Shown here one piece after another: positions 49,801-60,493 of a DNA stretch of 64,000 nucleotides; within the stretch, counting starts at the first letter, position 1, and the number at the start of each line of letters is the position of its first letter. The notes below the pieces were generated by a model. It was not told the DNA's origin and did not search any database. It saw nothing but the letters and a program-made list of their open reading frames with translations. This DNA comes from Rallus limicola (Eukaryota; Chordata; Aves; Gruiformes; Rallidae). A program made the position numbers and the translations under genes. The stretch spans positions 9,103,001-9,167,000 of the forward strand of contig JAKCOZ010000020.1 in the NCBI GenBank assembly GCA_022605955.1, given 5' to 3'.

Positions 49801-52800
49801 TGCTTCGAGGATATTGGTCTCTGGCCCCAAAACTGCTGGCGCTGGTTGAAGCTCGCCTACACTTCCCAGCTGTGAGGCTTTTAATACTGCTCAGAATAAG
49901 GCTGCAGAGGCCATTAAGCACATCTAAACTTCTTTTGGCTTGAGCCCACAAAACTATATTTTCTGCTTTTTGCCCTAAATAAGGGCTTGAAAGCAGATGC
50001 CAAATGTGTATTAGCCACAGCCTGGCCTCATTGCTGCAGTCAGGACTCCAAGGGATGGGCTGAGAGGTGAGTATGCTTTAACAACACAGCAGGCTCAGAG
50101 GCAGGACCAGCTCCCTGATGCACAAGACTCACCCTGGCTGGAGGTGCCGTTGCAGAGGATGCTAATAGCAACCTTCAAGCTCTTGGCCTCAGACTTGCCT
50201 TCCACTTTCTTTTCTCTTCGTACGTTACTTGCTCCTCTGGTACCAGGTTTCGCTGTATTTCCCCCCACCCCCCTGCCCCTCATTTCTATCTGCTGCTCTT
50301 GCTCAGCTAAAAGTAGCAGGCTCTGCCTTGCCAGGGGTAGGAATGGCCCGGGATGGGCTTGGCACCTGCTGCCCCTCCAATGCACCAAGTCGTCAGCAGT
50401 GTCTGCTCGGGCTCACTGCATTCAGCCAGGGCAAAGCTCTCTGGGGAAACTCCAAGTCTCTGCCACACTGCAGCTTTTGTTTGCTGTTTGGCGAGGGAAT
50501 GAAAGCTTCAGTTGTTAGTTGGCCAATAATTCTAATTACTTTTGGCCATGAGGTCTGGCTTGAGTAATGGGGTATTTTTTATTTTCTTTCCCAAGCCCCA
50601 AGCACAACAGACATGTCCACCTTATTTAATTTTAATCCTGGCCAATGGAATCGGACTTTTGCTCAACCATTGCAACCCATGGATTGCAACTCCATGGTAC
50701 ATCTGCATAGCCTGCCAACCAGCTGTTTCCAGCTGCAGTCCCCTACACATGCAGCTGTTTCATCAAGTCATCATGTGCTGCCACCTTTCCCCGTGCCCAC
50801 ACAAGCTGCCGTGCCAGTTGCTGCCTGCAGTCTGATGGTCACCTGGGGATGAAGCTTTTCCTTGGTCATAATGTCCTCCTATAGAATCCTGGTCATCTCT
50901 GGGCTAAAAACAGACCTTTCTCTTGCCGTCCTTCTGCTAGGCACAACCCAGAAATTCCTCCTTGCCTATTGTCACCATGCCTTCTGTTTCAGTCCCTTGA
51001 CACATCAGATTGGTTTAGTTAGAGACCCATGACCTGGCTGGAGCTGTCTACTGCACAGGATAATTTTCACAAAGCTTCCACCAGACTTGAATTTTTTGTT
51101 TGCAGCAACTTTTTTTTTTTTAATTATAGCTCCCTTTAAATTATGAAAACTGGCCTATTTGTACATCCACTGGTTTATATCAGTAAGCTGTGCATCAGTC
51201 TAAACCACTCCTTGTCTTGGTGGCGAGGTACTGCAGGATGCCACAGGAGATGCAGTCCAACTGGAGAATGAGCTAGCAAAATTGTTGGCCACCTACCTTT
51301 TTTTTTTAAAATCCAATTTAAACTTTGGGAAGAACAGGACTTTTCCAGCTCTTATTCCCATATTCTTTATTCTACCATACTTGCAGAGAAAACTAGCCTC
51401 TGCTGGGGGCACCTTTTTCACCCTTTGGTTCATTCTGCCCAACTGCAGTGTGGATGTCAAGGTAGGCGTGGTGCCTGCTAAATATTGTAGGGCACAACAT
51501 TTGCCAAGAATGGCAAGACAAGGAACCAAATGGATGGAAGGCTTTTCAGTGTCTTAATGCAGAGCTTGCCTGGTCTATTGTAGCTGTCAGTTGCCGATAC
51601 TTTTAAAACATGCATTTCATCTTCTTAGCCTTGCCCCAGAGAACATGAACGTCTTACAAAGGGGACAGCTGCACACGAGAATCTGAAGAACACGTTTTTC
51701 TATTTGTATTTCTGAGAACTTGAACAATTTGTTTGTTAAGTCATGCTAAGAGTTCAAATAACAAATCCAAAAGCAAGACCATCCAAGATAACTAAAAAGT
51801 TTGGGTTGCCAGTGCCTGATGTTTGGTGTGGAAGAAGTATGTGCTAAATTGCGTTTTCTTCAGGGAGAACGTTTCCTTTGTGCTCTTTAATCCCTGGGTG
51901 GGAATACTTTAACAAATTTGTTGTAACATGCCAGTTATTTGAAAGAAGAATATTTCATAGAAATATATCAGATTTGATTACATTTTTTCATGGGCTTTGG
52001 CAAGAAAGAACTGGGAGGAGGGAAAGAGATCAAAACCATGAATGCAATGTGGAAGAAGCAGGGAATTACACATAGTTCCCCTATCAGAGCTTCTGGGGCG
52101 TGTGTGGAATATTTACATACATATTTTCCACTCTGAAGTGTTTCCTACTTGGTTTGATCTTGTCTGATAAGGCAACAACCACTCCTATTTGGAAGTCTTT
52201 CCCTTCTCCTCCCTCCCAAACCAGTGCATTAAGGAAGACCTTTCCCTGCATTAGCACCAAGCTCCTCCAAGAAGCCCAAGAGGTGGCGTGCCATTGTGCT
52301 TCCTGAAGTAACAGCTCTCCAGCTGTTTCTCTTCTGGATTAAACTCTCACATCCCGACTCATTCTTCTCTTTTTCTGTCATCTTCTCTGTATTCACTAGG
52401 ACTAGCACTGGGGGCACATCATGGGTTTTTTTTCTCTCTCAATTCACTTGTCAGTCAATAAGCATTTTTTAAGAGATCTGATGATACAGTAAAGGAATGA
52501 AACCAACCATGCCTGAGATGGAGCAGGTACCGGTTCCCAGCCAGATTCATCAGGTGGCCTTTGAGTCCCTACTCTTACAAAAAGGAATTTTGACTGAAAA
52601 CTTGAAATCTTTGCTTCAACACATCACAACAACAACAAAAAATTCTTGTATGGAGAAAATTAAATGACTTAAAGCAGATGAACCCCACCAACATGAAGAG
52701 TAAAAGCACCAGCCAACAGCAAAGATAGTAGAGAGAGCAGTAACAATGGTCCCATCCTTAGGTCAGTGCCTTAATGTTCCTGTGTCTCTGCACTGTCCTA

Positions 52801-55800
52801 TAGAAAACCACTCTACACAAAGACAACATACACTTGCTTCAGTCATCATGTTCACTACCACCAGCCTTTCTCTGACATCGTCACATTTCAGTCATCCAAA
52901 AGTAAACATCACTGGTTGCTCCATTGTCTCAGCTTTAGTTTAAGTGTGAAAAACTGATTAAGAAGGTGCCTTTGCCTCCCTTCAGCTGAGGCACGATTAC
53001 CCAGTGGTCATCTGCCACAGCATTATCTTTTAATAAAGCGTTCATATAAGTGAACATCATCTGATGCTCTCTGCTTGCTAAAGATAATCCAGCACACAGC
53101 ACTGGCTACACAGATGAAATATTCTGCCTAAGCGGGTAAGAATGATGTCACTGCCCAGACCAAAGGCAGGATTCCAGTCCTGCCATTTAGTTTCTGACAT
53201 GAAAGAGCAGCCGGCAGCGGGGAGCCTGGTGGGACTCAGCAGAGGTCTGAACTCTGTTCCAGCTTTTGCAGTGATCATGGGAAGAAGATGACAGGTCCTT
53301 CCTTTCTTCAGCTGACTTTCCACTACATGAGCAATTTTCTTGCCTTGCTGCCTTGAGTCTTGGCAAGTCTTTTGGATGCTCCCGTAGGCAGGAGAGCTCA
53401 TAACCTGCTGGGTCCCTCTCGCAGGATGAGCAGAGCTGAGACCTTCCCTTCTGTGGATCTTTAACTCACTTGTGGGCTTGTTGTTGTTGCTGTGTCTCCT
53501 TTTCAGGCAGAGAACGTGCCCCAAAAGGAGCTCATCCAACGCATGTGGTGACCAGGAGGTTAGTGCTAATGGCTTCAGCAATTTCTGTTTCTCTCTTTCA
53601 TATTGGCTGTTGCACTGTTTATCTGACAATGTTTACTGGGGCATGTTCTGAGTTGTAGAACGGGATCCAGAACTCCGCCGTTGATATCAATGAGCTCCAG
53701 CTGGTGGTGCCAAGTCGGGAGAATGAAAACAACAACCACTCTGTCAGCCGGGAGCAAGTGGGTAAGCGTGGGGCAGCGGCGGGAGCAGGTCAGGGCACCC
53801 CGTAGCCCCTGGGCAGTTATCATTCCTTCCTCACAGTCCTCCTCACTGTCTCGCCCATGCACAGCTGGAGAGCCACTTCACAGCAGAGCGCCTTTGTTGT
53901 GGGAACTATTCCTTGCTGCTCTCCCCCCTCGCTGGTAGGGTAGTTCCCCTGGCAAGGAGCACGCACAAGCACAGCTCCAGGACACTGCCAGCAAAAGCTG
54001 TCATAGCACATGGCATTGCAGAGACACTGGGTTAGCAGAGCAAATGTGTCATGTTCAGGCTGCCACAAACAACTTTTAAAGATCAATAAATTGTGGAAGA
54101 GTTTTACCTGCCCTGTGTCCAACCTTGTCTGGAAAGGATGGGTTTCACAACCCTTACACTGGCTTTGGACAACTTTGACTCCTGGAGGTAACTTTCTGTG
54201 GAGCTTTATGGGTGAGACCACTTTGGAGGACATTTACTCCACAGTGTGTTTTGAGCACAAGATACCCCCAGCTGAGCTGCAGATAATGTCACTTGCTGCA
54301 GTTTTGAGTCACATCACATGAATTGTATCAGTCACACTTTTGGTTGGTGAAGAGAACAGGGAGCTATTTCATGTTGTGTTGCTATACGCAGGTCTCACAA
54401 AGATATCTTCCTGAAAAGCTAATTCTGTGCTCCCAAGCATGGCATTTTCCCTTCTCCTTCTTTGAAAGGGTCATCTAGGACATTAGGGCCAGAGGTCTCC
54501 TGGCCTGGACCAGATGAACAGGCTTGACACATGCACACACAACCCTGTGGCAGTGTAGCCACATTGCCAGGGTTTAAGCAAAAAGCACAGCTCACAGTAT
54601 TAACAGAGATGACTAAATAAAAATAAAAGGGGGAGTTCAGCAAAGCAGAAGCTTGCAGATTTGCTCAACAGCCATGTGTGTTCAGTACAGGGGATTTCAG
54701 TTTGGGTGTGTCTTTATTAGAAAGCAGAAACCCAAGGGTTCCTCCTCTCCCCTTTTGTTTTGTTTTTAAAACTTCTCAGTTTCAGGAAAGCAAACTGTTG
54801 GCTTGAGTTTTGTTCTGGCTGGTGCAACAGACAGGCAAAGCCTGCCTTAGATTGTCTGGGGAGAGAGAGAGAGGAGGGTTTGTCACAGAAGAGCTGGGAA
54901 CAGATGTTTTGGACCCTTGCAAGCAGTCTTTGATTTTCTTTTTTCAGTCACTTCCTGCGGAGGCAGCACAGAACGGTCTCCTCAGGACACTGACCCAGAT
55001 GTGCCCTCCTCCACATCTGCAGTGACCACCGAGACTGGGAGCGATGAAGTGTTTATTATTTCTGCTGGACCTGGGGCCAGCGGGCTGAGCTTCACCACCT
55101 ACAGAATACAGGTAGGAACGCTCTGCAGCATCACTAGCAAGCCACGGGATGTCCCTCTTGGGCAGCACTCGTCATATCTGTCCACTTATGCTTCCTGCCT
55201 GCTTTGCAGGAAGAGTAGAGACCGAGCCAGGCAGTTGTCCTAACCCTAGAGCTGACCTGCCACCAAATGATGAGGGCTGTGATCCCCCAAGCCAGTAACT
55301 TCCCAGCTTTGAGAAGAGCAAGTGCAGCAGTCTGCTTTGGATCTGTTGGGTAATAATGCAGAGGTCTGCCAGCAGGCAGTGGGACCAGCCCTCAGAAATA
55401 TGTTAATTGACACAGATGATGTTCCTTTAAAAGCATCACCTGTAGTAACTGAAGGACCTAGGAGTCAGATGTGCTCCTGCCCACCTCTGCCAAGTGACAG
55501 GGGAAGTTATTCAGCTTGTCAGGAAATTATATAACTGTCTCACCAGGCTGATGTAAACATTAACAGTGTACACTCCAAAAATCAAGCTCTTCAAGTTGAG
55601 AGCATTGGGATTCTTTCAGACACACACACTGAACCTGGATGAGTTCAGCAAGCTCTCTTTTATTTTCACTCATTCCCTGCACTCCCAGTCAATTATTTGT
55701 TTGGAACTAGATGATAGCCAAGAAGTCTCAGGTCTGTCTGCCACCTCTTTGACCCAAAGTAGCGACTGGCAAAGCACACCCATTACAAGTCAGTGCTAGA

Positions 55801-58800
55801 GCCTTTCCCAGGTCAGTGCTCCCCTCTTCAGTGCACTCTCTCTTGTCCCACAAGAAGGTAAATACCAGCCCAAGGAACCCACATACCCAGGGACAGTCCA
55901 TGTAATACTTTCATCACAGTTTACAAAACAAAAGCATTCTGTATCTGCACTTGGTTAGGAAACCAGCCCAGAGACCAGGCTGGTCAGGGCTTTCCTATGC
56001 TGGCATATGACACACAGTAAGCTTTTCCTTCAGCCAGCCACACCAGTTAACAGAAAGATGGAAAGCAGCTCCAGTGCCTTCCCTTGACCAAACACAGTAC
56101 CTCCTGCCAAGCACTGGGCTGCATGGGCACCCAGACCAAGCACCCTCACGCTGCTTGGTCCTTCTTCCCCATAGAGAGAGCTTCACCTGGTGGCAGCCAC
56201 ACACACATACAGCTGCTAAACAGGAGGAAACCCACTTTCCTTCCTCTTTCCCCTGCTTTGATACTTCAACACAAAAATCCTGCTCTCCCATCCCTTCTAT
56301 AAGCAATCTAGCACAGGAAACAATATAAAAATACACATCACAAAAGCATCTAAGTGACCATAACTGAACACTGAAGTGACTTACCACACATTAACTCAGG
56401 GGGCATCATCTCCTCAGGGAGAAGGAGACACTCATTGCACACAAGCAGGTCAATACTCCCAACCCTTGCAAAGCAGGGAGGCTGAAAGTGCCTCTTTAAA
56501 AGCACAGGTGCTTTTTTCAGAGCTGCAAACAATCTTCTCTAAGCAGGGTGGAAATTGAGCACAGCAGGCTAATTACAAACCCTGCACCCAAACGGGATCT
56601 CCTCAGGCCACTTGTGTTTCTCAGGGTTACTGGATGTTAGAAATAATCGTGTGTATGGTTTAATTTCTAAATGTGTGGGGTTTAGGGCGTAAAATGTAGC
56701 TGGCCAGCCAGCTCCTGACTTTGGCCTCTGAGCCTCGCAGAGGGCATGGCGCGGAGCTTTCATGGCCCAGCACTAGGCAAGTGCGATGAGTTCTCCACTG
56801 GAGCGTAGCCACTTTCTTGGCAGGAGCTAAGAAGTTACCCTCATGTGAAAAGATGTGTGAAATCCTGAGCCTTCACGGTACAGTAACCAATGCTCCCAGG
56901 CTCACCTCACCCAAAATGCTTGACTAGACACAGCAAGCTGGAAGGAGCTTTCATTAAAGAAATTATCCAAATCTTTTTACTGAGAAACAGTGACTGGCGG
57001 CTTGGTCTGGTGCCCCCCTGGAATTGTGAGGCTCAGCTCAGCTGGGCAGGAGCCAGTGATAAACTGGCTTTTGCATTTTAAAGTCCCATTTTGAAAAAAA
57101 AATAAATCAATCCCCATCAGGAGGCAAGAGCTAGGAGAGCAGACACACGTCTCTGCAGGTACATGGCCTAGCAGCAGGAAACAGAGGGCAGGGTGGCTTT
57201 CAGATGGCTCTGGGGATGTCCTCAAGGAGAGATGTGGTGATTCAATGATTCCAGGCTTCAGTTTTCAGGTCCCATTTGGTTTAAGTCATCATTCAGCCTT
57301 TGGCTGACTTGGAACTGTGGCCTCTGGGTGCCAGTCAGGCATCATGGGTTTCAGACACAAAGGTTTGAGTGCTCGGTAAAGAGGTTTAAGGAACAGTTTT
57401 TGCCAAAGCATTTAAAAAAACATATCTAAAAAATACATTATTCGATTTTGTAGTTACTTCCAGTATATCTCTCTCCAAACCAGTGGCTAGCTTTTACACC
57501 AACTGGAGATTCTTCTAATAATATTAAAATAGTAAATCCTAAGGCAGCCTGAAGAGGCTTCTGAGAAAACAGCTGGCTTACAACTTTACAAATAAAGATT
57601 GTTACTTTAACCAAATCTGAGACTAAGAGCTTAATGTTGAAACAAACTTATCCAGAGCCTGATGCCTCTCCCAGCTTCCTACTTTTTTTTTTCCTGCTGC
57701 AGTAGCTAATTTCTTGCCTCTCTGCCCATCCATTCCCAATATCACATTTTAACTAAAGAGTTTCTTTGATTTGCAGAAACTTGAGAGGTTCAGTTTCTTG
57801 GAAAAAAATAAATTACAAGTTTCTGGTTTCTCAGGACTTTTAAATCTGGGACACTGTGTGATTTATTTCAGACACTCTTTAAGGACTATGCAAACTTTGG
57901 GAATGTGGACTTTGCATTCTTCTCATGGCAATTGTATTTGCACAGCTGAAAATTAAAAATACACATAGAGTTCTGGAACAGGAGGCTTAAGTATTAGTAA
58001 TAATTAGGAGATTCATAAGGCAGTTGGGGATTTTTCTGACTTTCTCAATCTAAGCCCACATCGATTTTAAGGGTAAAAATTGTGTTTTTTTAAATGCAAC
58101 TTCAGAACATATCAAGTGAGTATGGAAGAGATCTTTATTAGTCATCTACAGCTCATTCCTATGTCAGATCAACTCTGCTTATACACAGAGCTGGAGACAA
58201 TGCTTTAATGTGGTCTCACCTTCTGATGACACCAATTTTACACCTGTCTGGATGCCTTGTCCTACTGCTAAAGCGCATTTTCCACCTGCAAAGCATTTCT
58301 TATGGGAAATTAAAATCCCCCTGGCTCCAATCTGGGTCTTATGCTTCTTGTTCTATTCACCACAGACACCAAGAACATATTATCCCTTTTCTCTTTTTTT
58401 AAGATTCTTTTTATTTGCTGAATTCTCCCCCGACATAAAGAGCACCACTTACTTCAGCCCCCCCCGAGTCATGTGTTTTTGAGCCTTCTGATTCTCTCAT
58501 TGCCTATTTCTGGATTTCTTTCAGCAGTCCCCATCCCCCTTGAAGTTTTGTTTCCCCAGACAGACACACCTGGAGCCTTCCAAGAGCCAAGCAGAGTGGA
58601 AGAACTATGTTTTACTCAGTGAAGTTTACTCCTCTGATCTGTCAGGTATCTCCAGTAAAACAAAGCTGTAGATGTCTGATGGCTTTAGTTAGTGAGTGTG
58701 GTAGGACTTTATTTCTGATTTAACTGAAGTGTCCCACTTCAGTGTTAAACCTGAGATCGGGGAAGCAAGGTAAGACTGTCATCCAGGGGAGCCAGCGATC

Positions 58801-60493
58801 TTCAGGCAGCACGCTGGGAGAGCAATGAGGAGAAGCTGCGTTCCCGTGTCTTGTCCTGATGACAGATGCTAGAAATGATCTTTATTTATTCTTTTCAGGA
58901 CAAAAACCTAAAGAGAAGTGTCACAAGCCCAGCCTCTGTGTCTGACTGGCTGACTTCTAATCACACGGCTGCAGGAGCAGACGCTGTTGAGAAGGGGAAT
59001 GTCCAGCTGGAGAACCACTGTCCCAGACAACGCACGTGGAGTGCCCGCACTTTCCATGACTTCCTGGCTCCGATACCACAGCTACAGAAAAAATGGTGCA
59101 GCTGGACCACCAACAGTCCTTTCACAAAGCTGGTTGACAACAGTGTAAGTCTTGCAAGGAGGGGAGGACATGGTGGTCAGGGTCTGTGCCCCAGCACCCT
59201 CAGCTCCTTGCTGATGGGACACATTTTTTTCCCCAGCTCTACCGCTTTGCCTTTCCAAACAGCAAACGTGATACACGTTTCAGTCCATCTTGCTTAGTGT
59301 ATGGGAACATCTTTCACCTAACTCTAATTCATTCAGGCTTTCCTGCATTTCCCAGCAGTTAGCACCTGGTTAAGAAATGATCCCTGCTCCAGAAAAACGT
59401 TTAAAAACTGCCTTCAGACTAGATTATCTCATTGAATGTTGTGACATGTACCTTCTTTCCTTGCCTTAAACCTATTTCAACTGACATATTGCTATTGCAT
59501 TGCAAGGAATCCATAAGTGTGGGAGGGATATCTAGGTCTCCCTGACTGTAATCATCAAACCAACAGCTTGTTACAAAGGTAATAGAGGATGTTTCTTCCT
59601 TTTTTTTTTAAGGTAATAACATAGGGTTTTGCTAAAGAATGCATTGCACCTCTAATTATAACAAGGAATTTTAGCTTTTAGTTCCCTTGGATCAAAGATT
59701 CTCAAGACAACTGCTTTGCATGGCATCTCTACTCATTGATTATCATTTTGTGCAGGGTTTTCCTACAGCTGCAAGATCCCAAGGTGTCCCAACCAGAAAG
59801 GTAATCTCAGCCACGGAGATAGAGGGAGCATCAGAGACCATTTACTCCGACTCATCTGCCAGTAACGCCTCCTACCCCCTTACGCTGTCTGCACAAAGGC
59901 AGCGGAAGCTAAACTCCTGTAATTTGAAGAAGTCCAGGTTTGGGAACCCTTATTTTGGATTTGTAGCCAGTTCCCCTGACAGCAAACGTGTGAGGTCCTT
60001 GGATACCTCAGGGCATCTAGGGGCAACATCTCCAATTAACAGCCAAAGCCCCAAAACTCTTCTAGAGAGCTCCAACCCACTGAAAATCAACCTGGCCAAT
60101 GGTTCAAAACCAAAGGAGCTTATGGTAGAAGCAGACAAAAGCAAACCAGTTTTTGTTATTTCTGAAGAAGGAGATGATCAGCAGCCTCTGGTCCTCGCAG
60201 AGCATCTGAGTCAATGTGGAGATCATCTGCCAGAGCAAAGCACTGTGTATGCTCCAGCGGTGCCAGACAAACAGCCAGTGATTCTGGCTGCAGAGGGGAC
60301 CAGTTCTGCCAGCTTCACATCAAACCTTCCACTTTGGGCAAAATCCCCTGGTTTGTACAAAGGTCACATGAAGACCCCCAGCTCCTCTAGGGACCAGCAG
60401 GGCTCCTCAGCTGTAGATACTAAGACTGCTGAGACCTCAGAGAACTGTGATACCTTAGCTGCTCCTACGCTATGCCAAGCTTCAGTCCCATGA
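28757..60493 (+). CDS. Unrecognised single-pass membrane protein with one interrupted CUB domain (786 aa)
   Basis: Exons are 28757-28834, 46586-47565, 53507-53558, 53659-53761, 54948-55111, 58899-59144 and 59756-60493. Phases agree at every junction and the stop is TGA. Residues 1-25 are a signal peptide (Leu/Ala core). Residues 29-310 hold one CUB domain: Cys31 and Cys58 are spaced 27 apart, with ILSPGFPNNYYPGTHCVWQF between them. Cys249 and Cys267 are 18 apart, followed by RGFAMLFEY. About 160 Ser/Thr/Lys-rich residues separate the two pairs. Extracellular NxS/T sites are at 132, 163, 195, 274 and 310. Residues 328-352 form the transmembrane helix; the tail is about 430 residues, Ser-rich, with no known domain. 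CUB domains usually mediate extracellular protein binding, so a receptor or adhesion role is inferred only. I could not assign an orthologue. The 17.75-kb first intron may hide further exons. Confidence 0.85.
29010..29130 (+). repeat. GC-rich minisatellite at the start of CUB intron 1
   Basis: About four imperfect units of 26-34 bp share CCCGGGA, GGGATGC and GCAGC/GCCGC blocks in order. It lies inside the CpG island. Confidence 0.75.
29850..29863 (+). repeat. (GT)n microsatellite
   Basis: About seven GT dinucleotides within the CUB first intron. Confidence 0.85.
31595..31838 (+). repeat. Degenerate tandem array, unit about 21 bp
   Basis: About ten diverged units of the form ATATGCACCTGATTAGCAAA occur in a row. 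Clear 21-bp copies start near 31,622, 31,643, 31,779, 31,800 and 31,821; others vary from 21 to 26 bp. Because 21 is a multiple of three, the array helps keep a 155-codon frame open here. Confidence 0.7.
32155..32170 (+). repeat. GTCT tetranucleotide repeat
   Basis: Four GTCT units in a row in the CUB first intron. Confidence 0.85.
37175..37188. promoter_or_regulatory. Palindromic EBF/COE-type site
   Basis: GTTCCCAAGGGAAC contains the TCCCNNGGGA core recognised by early B-cell factor proteins, with symmetric flanks. Binding is inferred from the motif only. Confidence 0.3.
42870..43115 (+). other. Intronic 81-codon open frame of unknown nature
   Basis: The frame begins MREIVLHGNQALVSE and includes NNGSQALVAAS and KNNSQALYNC, three related N-x-Q-A-L blocks, so it contains a weak internal repeat. 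There is no clear acceptor or donor pair and no recognised family. It may be a decayed insertion or chance. Confidence 0.2.
43621..43640 (+). repeat. Poly(A) run
   Basis: About 18 consecutive A in the CUB first intron, followed by an A/C-rich stretch. No retroposed gene body is recognisable upstream. Confidence 0.8.
44242..44275 (+). other. G-quadruplex-capable motif
   Basis: Four G runs (5, 3, 10 and 5 long) are separated by loops of 3, 7 and 1 nt, which fits the G3+N1-7 rule. It is on the sense strand of the CUB first intron. Confidence 0.7.
46586..47565 (+). CDS. CUB gene exon 2: whole ectodomain and transmembrane helix (residues 27-352)
   Basis: This is a single 980-nt exon with acceptor TTATTTCCCAG and donor TTGCAG|GTAAGA. 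It opens VYYSCGAVVESMERGLILSP, a textbook CUB start, carries the long insertion, then RFCGLNSP and RGFAMLFEY, and ends in a hydrophobic helix with IACR at the cytoplasmic face. This 326-codon open frame is the longest strongly coding frame in the window. Confidence 0.93.
47566..53506 (+). other. Second intron of the CUB gene
   Basis: 5.9 kb of unique-looking sequence with T and A homopolymers. Open frames near 50.1-50.6 kb lack splice context. Nothing else is supported. Confidence 0.6.
53507..53558 (+). CDS. CUB gene exon 3: juxtamembrane tail (residues 353-370)
   Basis: A 52-nt exon with acceptor CCTTTTCAG and donor GAG|GTTAGT (non-consensus but acceptable). It encodes a basic, Cys-containing QRTCPKRSSSNACGDQE, as expected just inside a membrane. 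Confidence 0.78.
53659..53761 (+). CDS. CUB gene exon 4 (residues 371-404)
   Basis: The acceptor is GAGTTGTAG and the donor is GTGG|GTAAGC. It encodes NGIQNSAVDINELQLVVPSR, then an Asn-rich stretch. It ends in phase 1. The intron before it is only 100 nt. Confidence 0.85.
54948..55111 (+). CDS. CUB gene exon 5 (residues 405-459)
   Basis: The acceptor is CTTTTTTCAG and the donor is ATACAG|GTAGGA. It encodes a Ser/Thr/Asp-rich tail segment with DEVFIISAGPGASGLSFTTY. Confidence 0.86.
55112..58898 (+). other. Fifth intron of the CUB gene
   Basis: 3.8 kb with no repeat element or exon that I can support. Confidence 0.6.
58899..59144 (+). CDS. CUB gene exon 6 (residues 460-541)
   Basis: The acceptor is TTCTTTTCAG and the donor is AACAGT|GTAAGT. 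At 82 codons it includes SVSDWLTSNHTAAGADAVEK and the aromatic block RTWSARTFHDFLAPIPQLQK, which looks like a constrained linear motif. Confidence 0.86.
59756..60493 (+). CDS. CUB gene exon 7: C-terminal tail and stop (residues 542-786)
   Basis: The acceptor is TTTTGTGCAG and the TGA ends at 60493. The first part includes ATEIEGASETIYSDSSASNA and KKSRFGNPYFGF, which read as conserved-type motifs. The remainder is Ser/Pro-rich and low in complexity. No domain is recognised. Confidence 0.86.
   Translation, partial: GFPTAARSQGVPTRKVISATEIEGASETIYSDSSASNASYPLTLSAQRQRKLNSCNLKKSRFGNPYFGFVASSPDSKRVRSLDTSGHLGATSPINSQSPKTLLESSNPLKINLANGSKPKELMVEADKSKPVFVISEEGDDQQPLVLAEHLSQCGDHLPEQSTVYAPAVPDKQPVILAAEGTSSASFTSNLPLWAKSPGLYKGHMKTPSSSRDQQGSSAVDTKTAETSENCDTLAAPTLCQASVP

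Noticed and set aside
53078..53629. A 183-codon minus-strand open frame antisense to CUB exon 3
   Set aside because: It has no recognised domain, no splice context and overlaps a supported exon. A frame this long can arise by chance in 64 kb.
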